From the NCBI GenBank assembly GCA_022225965.2, contig JAKJXP020000137.1, positions 1-64,000 of the forward strand: a stretch of 64,000 bases of DNA, written 5' to 3'. This stretch comes from Diatrype stigma. Lineage: Eukaryota; Ascomycota; Sordariomycetes; Xylariales; Diatrypaceae. Positions within the stretch are counted from its first letter, which is position 1, and every line of letters starts with the position of its first letter. The notes beneath the pieces were generated by a model. It did not search any database. It was not told the DNA's origin and saw only the letters and a list, made by a program, of their open reading frames with translations. Position numbers and translations under genes: made by a program. This document shows, piece by piece, positions 23,513-34,504 of this stretch.

Positions 23513-25870
23513 TCACCTCTCTCCTTCCGTCCGGGAAGGGGCCCAGTTGGCTAGCCATTCTTCGGCTCGATCGAAGTTGGGCCCTTCGGCTTCACATGCT
23601 GCGATGCACCACTCGAGGTCCCAGTCGCTGTCGGCAGCCAAGATCTCGGCGAGCTTCCGCCTCCGTTGATTCGACTCGTCCACGCAGAAGTACATTGGCA
23701 CGTGCTTGTCTCTGAAGCTGTCCACGAGGGGCTTGATGAGGGGTAGCACAGCCTGAGCACTGGATGGTCTGGCCTCCAGACTTGCATTGGTGCGACCCGT
23801 CTTGCACCACGAATTCGCACACCACTTCTTGCCGCACCCTTGCATCATCTGCGTCAAATAGCGTCGCTCGATGCGCCTCCGCAGCGCTTTGCCCTCGGGG
23901 TCGTGAAGGCTAACATACAGCGGCGTGAAGCACAGCGAGCAGAGTCCGAGGTCGTTTCCAGGACCTTGGCCCATCTGCGTGCCGGAGCCGACAGCACCGT
24001 TCTTGCCTACGCCGTGCAACGTGCGTCCGCAATTGGCATTGCGACAGACAGAAGGCTTGGGACGGTGCGCCCTCTCGAGCTCGTGGTGTTTCAGGTGAGT
24101 CGCCATATCGCGGAGTCGGATGATTTTGGAGCACAGGTGGCACTCCGTCGTTCGGGCCCCGTCTGCAAGCTCGTGTTCCGTCAGCCCTGAGAGCAGCGTC
24201 TCGGCCGACGGGTTGAAGGGGTCGCCCTCCTGCGGAACTTCGAGGTGGCAGAATTGACAGAGGATGATCTTTGCCGGGCACAGCGTAGTCCGATGTCGTG
24301 CCAGGTCCGCCAGAGAATTGGTCGTGAAGGGGCACGAGGGACACTGATGATTCGTGTGGTAGATGCGCTCATGCTTGGCCTTGGACCTCTCCGAAGATCC
24401 ATAGGCATCATCGTGGGGGCAATGCCAATGTTCTTTCCACTCTTCCGAGTTCTTCTGAAACACGTTGTCGCAGTGCGGACACGCAATGTTGTTCCGTCGA
24501 CAGAAGTTCTCGTGTAGTATGATCGTTCGTTTTGGAACCCACTGGCGGCAATTTTGGCACTGCTCGTCGTCTGGTGACCGCTCTTCATTCTCGACCGCCA
24601 TGGGCGTACCGGCTTGCTTAGCTGCGGCCGGGTTGTCATCTGTCCCAGCCCTGACGCGTAACTTGAAGGGTACCGGAGAGGTATCATCATTCGGGATGTC
24701 ACCATCGGCAAGATATCCATGGACCGATATCAGGAGGGACTCAGCATCCTCGATTTCCACGTTGGTAGGCTGGATCGTTATCTTCTTCAGACCATCGCCG
24801 GCGCTGGTGAAAACGCCAAAGACGTGTTCAGACTCCCGCGGCAAGGCTCGTTGACGGGACGACTTTGGGCTTATGAAGAGATCCACTGTGAAATCGTCAC
24901 TTAACCCACTTATTTCGATGGCGATAGACCGCGATCGGGGCCAGGACCGCAGTTCATAGTCGACGTAATCGCCTGGGACAACTTGACCTTCGACTGCCTT
25001 CCAAATGTCGAGTTCCTGCCCAACAGAGCTTCCTTCTGCCGATCCCGGTGCCCTCCGCGCTTTGGACATGATCTGTCGCATCGTTTCCCTTGCTTGTTCT
25101 TCGTTCAGCGCTTCGATGTCAACCTCTAGATCCGTGTCCACAACGCAGATGCCGTCTCCTTCGGGCCGAAATTGGTCGATGAGAAATCGGAATGTCTCGC
25201 CCCTCACCCCCCGGACCGACAAGAATGCGCCGTTCGTGAGTGTTGTGTAGCTCTCGCGCAACTGCCTCTCAAGCAAAGACTTCCAGTCGTCGGGGTTGTA
25301 GCCTGCTTCCAGAGGTCGGAGACGCACATAGGTACCTTTCGAAAGCTGTTTCGCATGTACCGTGATTCGCGGAGGCGAGGAAGACCCCTCCATTCCTACC
25401 ACACGCTCGCCCTCGCCCTCGCCCTCGCCCTCGCCATCGCTGAGATTGATTGCATCTTCTGGTGTGGAACCTAAACCGCTCGCAGGTTTCTTGTAGTTGC
25501 CGTCTTGAATCCCGAGTGCTTCGATCAAGTACGGACTGAGCAAGACCTCGCCTTCTTGTGCCGAGAACTCCCGTATTCCTGCATACACGAAATTCCCATT
25601 CTGTTGGTTGACTAGTCGGAACATGAGAGGATGGGGAAGCTGTTGCTGGGAATCGGCATAGAAGGCATGTTGAGGTCGAGTCGAGGCGTATGGGTTGTAG
25701 GCGGACCCGTTCGCGGCTGAAGCTGAGGAGGATGTAGAGGCAGCTAAGAGTTGTTCGAGGGCAGACTGGGGCAGTATGATCTTGTCCCCCTTCAGATCTT
25801 TGTTCGAATCATCAGATGAAGATGCTACCTCGAATGTGTTAGACCATGTCAACGTAACCTCCCCAGACAT
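23513..25870 (-). CDS. UFD1-domain protein with TRAF/C2H2-type zinc fingers
   Basis: Single-exon gene of 785 residues from the first in-frame ATG at 25870 to TGA at 23513; the frame is open upstream but has no earlier ATG. The N-terminal part (KIILPQSALEQLL at about residue 30, PHPLMFRL, GEVLLSPYLIEALGI, then YVRLRPLE near residue 195) has the layout of the UFD1/double-psi barrel fold that binds Cdc48 substrates or ubiquitin. A Glu-Gly run near residue 155 is encoded by a GCCCTC hexamer repeat at 25405-25435. From about residue 445 there is a chain of Cys/His pairs (CQNC, CPHC, CPSC, CQFC, HLCSK) as in TRAF-type zinc-finger proteins, and the C-terminus (WDLEWCIAACEAEGPNFDRA) resembles a small UBA/CUE-like helical fold. 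The usual UFD1 is much shorter, so this is the large fungal paralogue; a role in ubiquitin-linked degradation is inferred. Confidence 0.88.
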   Translation of the reverse strand: MSGEVTLTWSNTFEVASSSDDSNKDLKGDKIILPQSALEQLLAASTSSSASAANGSAYNPYASTRPQHAFYADSQQQLPHPLMFRLVNQQNGNFVYAGIREFSAQEGEVLLSPYLIEALGIQDGNYKKPASGLGSTPEDAINLSDGEGEGEGEGERVVGMEGSSSPPRITVHAKQLSKGTYVRLRPLEAGYNPDDWKSLLERQLRESYTTLTNGAFLSVRGVRGETFRFLIDQFRPEGDGICVVDTDLEVDIEALNEEQARETMRQIMSKARRAPGSAEGSSVGQELDIWKAVEGQVVPGDYVDYELRSWPRSRSIAIEISGLSDDFTVDLFISPKSSRQRALPRESEHVFGVFTSAGDGLKKITIQPTNVEIEDAESLLISVHGYLADGDIPNDDTSPVPFKLRVRAGTDDNPAAAKQAGTPMAVENEERSPDDEQCQNCRQWVPKRTIILHENFCRRNNIACPHCDNVFQKNSEEWKEHWHCPHDDAYGSSERSKAKHERIYHTNHQCPSCPFTTNSLADLARHRTTLCPAKIILCQFCHLEVPQEGDPFNPSAETLLSGLTEHELADGARTTECHLCSKIIRLRDMATHLKHHELERAHRPKPSVCRNANCGRTLHGVGKNGAVGSGTQMGQGPGNDLGLCSLCFTPLYVSLHDPEGKALRRRIERRYLTQMMQGCGKKWCANSWCKTGRTNASLEARPSSAQAVLPLIKPLVDSFRDKHVPMYFCVDESNQRRRKLAEILAADSDWDLEWCIAACEAEGPNFDRAEEWLANWAPSRTEGER

Positions 25871-27000
25871 ATTCCCCTCGGCCGTCTCGTCAACGTCGGT
25901 TGTCGTCGCGTAGTCAAGGAGATCGCAAACTAGGTGCCAACTTGATTGGAGAGAAGATAAAATGGAGATCACAATAGAATGAATAGGTTGCACATGGGTG
26001 TAGAGTAGGATAAATACAGAGGTACGAAGTAGGCCGAAGTAAAGAAGAAAGATAGAAGCGACTCAAGGTCCAATCAAGTCGACGATATTTACTACATGAA
26101 GTCTAAGACTGAATTCCACCATAAGGACGAAATGCCTCTAAAGAATGTCTGTTGCTTAGTTATTTCATGACTAATGATAACTACTTAATATATACATATA
26201 CTACAAGGCACCAGATAACTGAGACTAATGGCGGTTAATGGTTTAAGAAGCACTTGTAGGCACTTGCAGGTTACCTTAACGGAAGCGACAGTTTAAAGCA
26301 CAAAGACAAAGCCTTATAGGTACCTCCTAGGTACCTACCTATATGTACTTGTGTTGATGTGTCAGCTGTTCTCCAGATTCTTTGAGATTCGATGACGCAG
26401 CTTCTGCCTTGCGACCTTGTTCGTTGTCAGATATGAAGATATTGGGGAGTCGGGGCTATATGAAGCCATAAGAGAGGCGGGGAATATCGCGTTATCTGTC
26501 TGGCTGTCTACCTATGTATGTAAGCAGGTTGTCATGTCAGCAGCCTGCTCCGCTCCGCTGTCGCTGTCGAAGCCAGAAGTTACCTGCATAGTCCATTAAG
26601 AAACCCTAAGTTCTCAATGTTGATTCCTAGTTTTCCTACTTACTATGTACAAGTATTTACATATATGCCACCAAGTAAATATTATGCAATTGCCTGTGCA
26701 TCCAAGCATAACACATGAATCTTTTACCAGATGACCCCTTATTTGTCATTCTATCTACCAGCCATGTGCTAGGTAGGTACCTATAGACCCCAAACGACGT
26801 ACGTATGTACATACATACATCCATACATACGACATATGGATACATGTATGTAGGTAGGTGGTTGTGCCTTGCCTATGATACCCCGCCATAACAACCGCCA
26901 CTAACAACTGCTTAGGTATTACCTACTTAACAGCATTGCGGAAATCCTCCGAACCCCGCAAACGCTGGAAATGTACATACAAGGACTTAGTTTCAAGGTT
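25871..27000. other. Intergenic with AGGTACCT motifs and TACA microsatellite
   Basis: Upstream region of the UFD1-like gene running into AT-rich DNA. Clustered TAGGTACCT motifs occur at about 26,318-26,342 and 26,771-26,783, and a TACA/CATA microsatellite with flanking TAGGTAGG occupies about 26,797-26,862. Short frames at 26.4 and 26.66 kb show no family features and are not called. Confidence 0.5.
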
Positions 27001-27432
27001 ATAATAATTCATTACTAATAAATACTAGTATAATACCTATATAATTAAACATATATAAACATGTTTAAAAGGTAATACATTAGCCTAAGCCTATTTAGGA
27101 ACTATTTATATAACTATTTTATTAAGCATTTAAATAACTTAAACTTTATTTTATTAAAAATGACATAAAATAAGTAACTTTTATCGAATTAATAAGAAAT
27201 AACTTATACGCTAAGCGAATATCTTTAATTGGCTAATTAGTTATTATAATTAAAAGCTTATAATTAATTACCTTAATAAATACGAAGAACATAAAGTATT
27301 ATATATGCTTATATTAAATACTTTCTTGGCAAATAATAAATAATAAAAATGGCGCACCTCCGTTTTTAGCGATATTTTATATTATAACTCTTATATTTTA
27401 AATTTATATATCTTTTTAATAATAGCTCTTAA
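27001..27432. other. AT-rich flank of the retrotransposon
   Basis: The change to AT-rich sequence at about 26,995-27,010 is sharp. The last five bases, CTTAA at 27428-27432, are the left copy of the target-site duplication of the element that follows. Confidence 0.7.
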
Positions 27433-27656
27433 TATTATAATATATACAGGCTATATATATATAAAGATGCTTAAAGGTTATATGTACATTTCCAAAAAAG
27501 GGCTAGCGCCCTTTAGCGGTTAATCTTTTTGCTTATATATTTTCGAATCTTTTTTTCTTATATTTATTTTTTTTTTTCTTTTTTTAGCTTTAGATTTTAT
27601 AATATTAATTGGAAATTTATTTTATTAATCCTTATAAAACCTATTAATCCGTAATA
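27433..27656 (+). repeat. 5' LTR
   Basis: Matches 34274-34499 along its length, including the phrases GCTTAAAGGTTATATGTACA and GGGCTAGCGCCCTTTAGCGG. The end pair TGTTA...TAACA expected for an LTR reads TATTA...TAATA here, consistent with G-to-A and C-to-T mutation. It is more AT-rich than the 3' copy. Confidence 0.9.
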
Positions 27657-29344
27657 TAATTTAAAGCTCGCTTTATCGCCTAAAAAAGCATAAATATCCC
27701 ATTAAATTAAAACGAAAAGAAAATACAAAAAATTAATTAATCGATTTAATTCCGAACCTTAAATACCGAAAATCCTTAATTCCTATTACGAAATAGCCCG
27801 AATCCCCGAAAAAAAGGCCGCCTTTTAAGAACGTACCGAAAAAGAGATCCAGTTTAATTTCGAAAAACATACTGCTGTTGCCTTAAAAAAAAAATCCAAT
27901 ACCGAATTACGACGACGATTTAATGCTATTTGTTATATTCGTTATAAAATTAATATCGTATTTATCGAAACGATTAATATTAAAACTAATAAAAAAATAA
28001 AACCCGATTTTTATAAAGAATTTAAAAAAATTTGTTCCAAAAAGGAATTGCCTAAATTTTTTTTTTAAGCGAAACTGGATTATAACGAAAATTGAAAAAA
28101 AAAATTACGCATTTAGCAAATTTATATATAACCAATTTTAATAAACCTTTTATTTTCTATCGATTTCTTTTCGTTAAAGGCAAAAAAACCTGGCTTAATA
28201 TAAACGGTAACTTAATCTTTTTAGCCTTTTTTTATATATATAAAAATAATTCCGAAAACCTATTTATAAAATTCAAGATTGCAATTTTTGCTTTATACGT
28301 AGCATATTTATAACGTAACGAATTAATTAATGCTATTAAAATAGCCATAAGTAATATTAAAATTTTTTTAAATGGATTTATTATTTTATTAAAGAATATA
28401 ATAAAAAGATAACTTAACGAAAGAAAAAAAAGCAATAAACGGAACCTAAAGCGCCAACGGATAATTCGGATTTTTCTAGTTTCCTTATTAAAAAAAATAT
28501 GGCCGACTTTTTTACGATTTTAAAAAATAAGCAATAGGAAATTAATAATTAATAAAATAAAATTAATTAATTTAAGAAGCATTTTAAAGCTATTAGCATA
28601 GTTATTAACGTAATTACTGATAAATTCGGCAAAAACGGTAAAATCGTGGTTTTTAATTTCTTTAATAACCCTAATTAAAATAAGGTATTATTTAAAAATT
28701 AATACGAATTAATAAAAAACCGATTAAAGGTAAATAATAATTATTTCGCCTTTAATCGCATTAAATGGGCTGAAATTAAGTTTTATTTAAAGGGCAATGC
28801 TATATAAAATATTTTTTCTTATTTTAATAAGGAATACCCAATTCTTTTTCTTATTTTTAAAGCGCTAATGACTTATTTTTAAAACGAATATTACAATCCG
28901 AATAATTAAAAAAAGAACGAAATTATTTTTGCTAAATTCCAGATAAACAAATTAAAAAAATTTTAAACTTTTAAAAACAAGTTTATTCGATTAGTCGGTT
29001 TTATTTGTTTAATTAAAACTTAATGGAAATATAAGTTTAAAAAGCGTTTAATTTGGCGCCTTTAAATTAATTTTATAATGGCCTGGATTAATAAAAATAT
29101 TAACTTTAATTAATACGCCTTATTAATTACGGAAAACGTTAATGCATTTTTGTAAATTAATAATTCCTATTTTTTAATTAAAAAGAATTTATTTGCTATT
29201 ATAATTACGGAATAAAAAGGTAATAAGTTAAATATTAATAATATTATAAGAATTAGCGGTAATAATCGCGCCTAAGGAAAAAACGGTATCCAACGTTTCC
29301 GCCTTTCGAAAAAAAAAATTGGGAAACTTTTTCGGAAAGGTCGT

Positions 29345-29386
29345 TGTTTTAATTATAAATAAACTAAATATATTTTCCGAAATTAT
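29345..29386 (+). other. Decayed Gag CCHC zinc knuckle
   Basis: The 14 codons read C-FN-Y-K*TK-Y-IFRN-Y. The spacing equals C-x2-C-x4-H-x4-C, with the second and last Cys and the His all changed to Tyr and a Gln changed to stop. Each change is a single C-to-T or G-to-A transition. Confidence 0.75.
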
Positions 29387-31082
29387 TTCCAAAAAAATGA
29401 AATTCCGGAAAACCGTAAGGTTCGTATTATTTTTTTCGTAAAAAGATTTTACTGCAAGCCCGTTTCCGAATCTAATCGAAATAAAGTTCTTAAAAAATAA
29501 GAATCCGAATCGGAAAATTAAATACCTTAAGGGAATTAAATTCCCGCTTAAGGAAAGTGTTTTTTAAGGAATTAGGCGTTAAGAAAATACCTTTTAATTT
29601 TTTGCGATTAATATTAAGAAATAACCCTTTTTTATTTATTAATTACGTAACTTTTAATGAATTATTTTTAACCGTATATTTTATTTTGGCCGATATAAAA
29701 GCTAACGAATATTTATTTATAAGCATATAATTTATTAAACGAATATTGAAATACTTAAAACCAAAGTTGCTTATAAGATTTAATCCTTATCGAATCGGAA
29801 AATTCGATAAAAAGGTTACATAGTTAATTAATGCTATATTAGCTTTGGGATTCCGCATAAAAAGAAAATCCTTAAACCGTATATTCTTTATAATTATCGA
29901 TATAAAATGGGATATTATCGTCGGAAAAACTTGATTTAAACTTTATAAAGTCGATATATTTATTTTTAATCGAGCATTATTTTTTCGGATTCTTAAGGAC
30001 TTAAACTTTTTTACGATATATCGATAAATTACTTAAAAAACCTATTGCTTAATACGAATCGAAAATACGAAAAAAATATCGAACGGCGAAACAAATTAAT
30101 GCAACGAAAAAATAAACGACGTAATAATGAACGACGGCGTTTTGTTTTATTTATAAAATTCGATCCTTTCGTTACGATAATACTTAACCGAATAAACCGA
30201 ACCTCGAAAAGGAAAGTTATAATGAAAAAAATTCTTAACGATTTTAATAACCTTAAGAAACTTTTTAAGACGCATATAAATGCACTTATTTTTTTTATTA
30301 ATAAAAAAAACGTATTCGATAATTACGAAAAATAAATTTTAAAACTTATTTAAAATCGAATTAACGAATTAAAAATGTATTAAAATAATTCCGATAAAAT
30401 TAACGATATTAATTCCTTTGCATTTAAAATTATCCTAAAACCAAAACGGTTATTATCGAAAACGTTTCTTTATGCAATTATTTTTTAAATAAAACGACAA
30501 ATTAATGCTTATATTTAAAAAAACGATTCGTACGAAATAATAAACGATTCTTTAATTATTATTAAGGAAAATAATTTATATCTTAAACGGAACATATAAG
30601 GGCCATATAAACTTAAAAGAAATTGCTTTGGTTAATACCGAATACGTTCTTTTAATTTCGCATTCGTTAATGCAATAGCTTTTTTATACCTGGCCAAAAT
30701 TATTACCATTTAAAATATATTTTTATACGAAATTAATCGTATCATTTTTAATAAAAGAACTACTTAATCGAACCTTTTAGCCCAAAACGAAAAAGCCTTA
30801 CGAAAGGCATGCGTCCGAATTATATTTAAAAAATACCATAATTATTTAAACGTTTTTAATAAGGTAATATTAAACGAATTAATACAAAAACGCCTAAACG
30901 TAAACCATTATATCGAATTTAATAAAAAACCTAAAAAATTAAAATATAGCCCATTATATAAAATATTCATTAAAAAACTAAAAATCTGCCGCAAATATAT
31001 TATAAAACATTTATAAAAAGAATTTATTAAAGCCAATTTCGTATTATAAGTCGTATCGGTATTATTCGCATTTAAATTAAAC

Positions 31083-31550
31083 GGAAGCTTACGTTTTTAC
31101 GTTAATTATTACAAATTAAACGTAATAACGAAAAAAAACCGATATCTTTTGTTTTTAATAAATAAAATTCTCGCAAGAATTTCCAAAATAAAGATCTTTA
31201 TTAAAATCAACATTTAATAAGCCTTTTATAAAATCCGAATACGAAAAGAAATATAAGACTTTATAATTTTCCGTATTAAATATGGAACATATAAATATAA
31301 AATATTGCCTTTCGGATTTACTAACGGTTTTTTAATTTCTTAACGATTTATTAACGATATTTTATTTAATTATTTAAATTAATTTTATAACGCATATATT
31401 AATAATATTTTCATTTTTTTTAAAAATAAAAAAAATTACGTTTAATACGTAAATAAGATATTAATACGCTTAAAATAAACAAAATTATAAACCAATCTAA
31501 ATAAATGCGAATTTCATATTATAAAAACGAAATATTTCGGCTTTATAATT
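31083..31550 (+). pseudogene. Decayed Ty3/Gypsy reverse transcriptase
   Basis: Translation shows the successive RT motifs: GSLRFYVNYYKLN at 31083, a KNRYLL segment, KYGTYKYKILPFGFTN ending near 31328, YINN in place of the catalytic YxDD at 31395-31406, and KCEFHIIKTKYFGF near 31505-31550. The two catalytic Asp codons have become Asn by G-to-A change, and several stops interrupt the frame. Confidence 0.85.
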
Positions 31551-32879
31551 AATACTAACGGGATCTTAATAAATTCCGCAAAAATAAAGGTAATTAAAAA
31601 CTAAAAAATACCTATTAACCTTAAAGAAATATAATTCTTTTTGGAATTTTGCAACTTTTATTATAAATTTATACGTAAATTTAAGAAAATAATCCGACCG
31701 TTTTAAAAACTTACCCGCAAAAAAAAGCTATTTTATATAACAAATAAACGTATTACGATATTTATATGCTTAAATCGTTACATAATTAAAGCACCAATAT
31801 TGCGCCATTTTTTATACGATTACGAAATCCGTATTAAAATAAACGCATCCGATGGAATAATAATTGGGGCCATATTTTAGCGAATTACGAAAAATAACGA
31901 TTAATTTTCCGTTATTTATTTTTTTAAAACAATGCAAAAAACGGAATATAATTATAATATATACGATAAAAAATATTAACGGTTATACGCGTTTTATAAT
32001 ATTAACGCGTAGAATTAATTGGCTAATAAATTCTTTATTTCTTTATAATAATAACGGACCATTACGTATTAAAATATTTCAATATTAAGCAATTGCTTAA
32101 TTTGCAATAAACAAAATAAACAAAATTATTATCGCAATATAACTTCGTTATTACTTATTAACCAAATTTAAAAAATGTTTTAGCAAACGCCTTTATAAGG
32201 AAATCAAAAAACCTAAAAACGCAAAAAGCCAAAAAAAACGCGTATCGCATAATAACTTTATTTTAATTAATGCATAAACAAAATAACGCAATAACGAATG
32301 CTACGTTCGTTTTATATTTTAGCGCTTTTTTTTTAGCGAACGGAAGAAAAAAATTAAGATTTATATTAATATTCGCATTAAATAAAAATGTCGATTCTTT
32401 AAAATTATCGGAAATAACTTTAATAAATAAGATATTTTAAGTTAACGCTATAAATAATTAATTATAATATTACCGCAATAAAACCAGGAATCCCGGTATT
32501 TATATATATAATTACGAATATTCAATAAATGAACGATTTATATTTTTTCGAAAACGATTTATTATATTAAACGAAAATAACTTAAGAACGTTATTGCTTA
32601 TAAAGATATATTTCCGATTTGTTATAAAATATTCGGAACAATATAAAATACGATAACTTATAAGCTAAAAATATTAATAGCTTAATTAGGTTTTTAATAT
32701 AACCCGATTCGTAAAAAATTATCCTTATAAAGCTGCGAAGCATTTAAAAAATAAAGCCCTAGGTTTATTTAAATTTTTGCCAATATTATTACGAATATGG
32801 CAATATATCGTAATAAATTTTAAATCGATACTTTTAAATAAAACAAAAAAAAATAACTTATTAATAATAATTTGCCGAT

Positions 32880-33200
32880 TAAAAAAAAATCATAAATAAT
32901 GCTATATATAAAGGCAGCTATTACGAAAAACGTTACGATAATATATTATAAGGGCCCTTTTCGAATATATGGCGTTTCAAAATCGATTATTAGCGATAAA
33001 GGTTTTTAATTTATTTTTGATTTTACGAACGAACTTTTTAAGATTATGGGATTTAAAATAAAATTGGCCTCGGCAAAACATTTCCAAACCGCGGAACAAG
33101 CCGAAATTATATACGAATAAAATAATTAACGATTACGTTCTTTTATTAACCATTATTAAAATAATTAGGCAATAGCGATGTTCGTAATAAATGCAATGTA
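32880..33200 (+). pseudogene. Decayed retroviral-type integrase core
   Basis: The translation contains IISDKGF*FIFDFTNELFK followed by a LASAKHFQTAEQAE segment, matching the usual SD(R/K)G.QF and S.AYHPQTDGQTE motifs of Ty3/Gypsy integrases with RIP-type substitutions. An upstream AITKNVTIIYYKGPFRIYG stretch matches the part before the second catalytic Asp. Confidence 0.8.
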
Positions 33201-34141
33201 AATAATTTTATTATACGAATTAATTAAAATGGCGCCATATAAATTAAACCGCGAATTCGATATATCCTTATTTTTTAATTAGAAATATCAAATAACGGAC
33301 TTTAAAAAAATAACGATACGGGAAAAAACGAATCGATAAAACGCTTAAGCAATTGCCGATATTTTATACGAATATTTGAAAACGGCTTAAGCGGTTATAT
33401 TTAAAATCCAAAAACGAATAATCATTTAAGCCAATAAATATAAACGAAAACCCAATTTTAAATATAAAAAAATCGGACCAAAAAACCGCGTTTATATTAT
33501 TAAAAAAACAAAAACGGAAATTAATCGATTTAATAATAAACTCGATTATTCCTTAATATGGAACCATTATTCGATTATTAAAATAAAAAAACATTTATAC
33601 GTTTTTAATTTTCCGGATTTATAAAAAGGCTTTAAGGTATTTTATGTTAACCGATTACGGAAATATTCCAATAATCCATTATTAGGACAAATTCCGAATA
33701 ACCCTGTAAATAAAGAAATTAATCTTAACGGAAAAAAAAATAAAAGGTTAAAAAAATCCTTATTTTTAGAATATATTATAATAAATTGCCATACCAAGTA
33801 TAATAAAAGGATTAAAACTTAAATTCCGAATGGTATAATGTTAAAGGATTTAAAAATAACCCGTTAGCATTAATAAAATACTATAAGGAATATTCGAATT
33901 AGCCCGAATTCCTATTACGCTTAAACGAATAACGTAAAGCCGCGGAATTCGATAAATTCGAATAAGCATACGAAAATAATAATAAACCCGCAAAAAAAAT
34001 TTAATAACCGAAATACCAGTTACGGATGCGCCGCAAAAAAAGAAAATAAGCATCCGGATATATAAAAAGGGTTTTAACAAAAAATTAAGCAAAACCGAAT
34101 ATATAAAACTGCTTATTGCCTAGCCTTAAATAAGGGCCCAA

Positions 34142-34216
34142 TAGTATAGCGGCTAAGCGGTAAATCCGAGGGTATCCCTTTATTGCTTAAAAAGCATTCG
34201 GATTCGAGCTTCGGCC
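34142..34216 (+). other. tRNA-like segment with Pol III A-box and B-box inside the retrotransposon
   Basis: TAGTATAGCGG at 34142-34152 is an exact match to the tRNA A-box consensus TRGYNNARNGG. About 50 bp later a T-arm can be drawn, with stem TCGGA, loop TTCGAGC (34203-34209) and stem TTCGG; the five stem pairs form allowing G-T wobble. The acceptor stem does not pair, so it is not called a tRNA gene. It could be a tRNA-derived (SINE-like) insertion or part of the element, just before its polypurine tract. Confidence 0.45.
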
Positions 34217-34257
34217 GAATAATTATTTTTTTATAAAGTTTCGGAACGAAACTTTTT

Positions 34258-34273
34258 CCCGAAAGGGGGGTAA
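34258..34273 (+). other. Polypurine tract
   Basis: CCCGAAAGGGGGGTAA lies directly before the 3' LTR start TGTTATG. A purine run ending at the LTR is the primer site for second-strand synthesis in LTR retrotransposons and fixes the element as plus-oriented. Confidence 0.85.
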
Positions 34274-34499
34274 TGTTATGATATATATAGGCTATATATA
34301 TATAAAAATGCTTAAAGGTTATATGTACATTTCCAAAAAAGGGCTAGCGCCCTTTAGCGGCTAGCCCTTTTGCCTATATACCTTCGAACCTTTCTTTTTT
34401 GTATTTACTTTTCCTTTTTTTTTTCTTTAGCTTTAGATTTTATAATACTAATTGGAAATTTGTTTTATTAATTCTTATAAAGCCCATTAGCCCGTAATA
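34274..34499 (+). repeat. 3' LTR
   Basis: Begins with TGTTATGATA and ends CCCGTAATA, followed by the duplication CTTAA. It keeps cytosines at many places where the 5' LTR has thymine (for example GGCTAGCCC against GGTTAATCT), so the two LTRs suffered unequal mutation. Confidence 0.9.
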
Positions 34500-34504
34500 C
34501 TTAA

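Larger units (their letters stand above)
27433..34499 (+). mobile_element. Full-length, RIP-inactivated Ty3/Gypsy LTR retrotransposon (7,067 bp)
   Basis: Two LTRs (27433-27656 and 34274-34499) flank the element, which is bordered on both sides by the 5-bp duplication CTTAA (27428-27432 and 34500-34504). Plus-strand remnants appear in Ty3/Gypsy order: a Gag zinc knuckle (29345-29386), a reverse transcriptase (31083-31550), RNase H traces (about 31.84 kb), an integrase core (32.9-33.2 kb) and a C-terminal chromodomain-like tail (about 33.48-33.60 kb). A polypurine tract precedes the 3' LTR. Stop codons are mostly TAA/TAG from former Gln codons. Every domain is broken, so it is a dead copy. Confidence 0.92.

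Noticed and set aside
25871..25993. Upstream extension of the UFD1-like frame
   Set aside because: The extension begins with GTG rather than ATG; the first in-frame ATG is at 25870.
34133..34216. Functional tRNA gene
   Set aside because: A-box and T-arm are present but the acceptor stem does not pair and it lies inside a RIP-mutated retrotransposon, so only a tRNA-like segment is reported.
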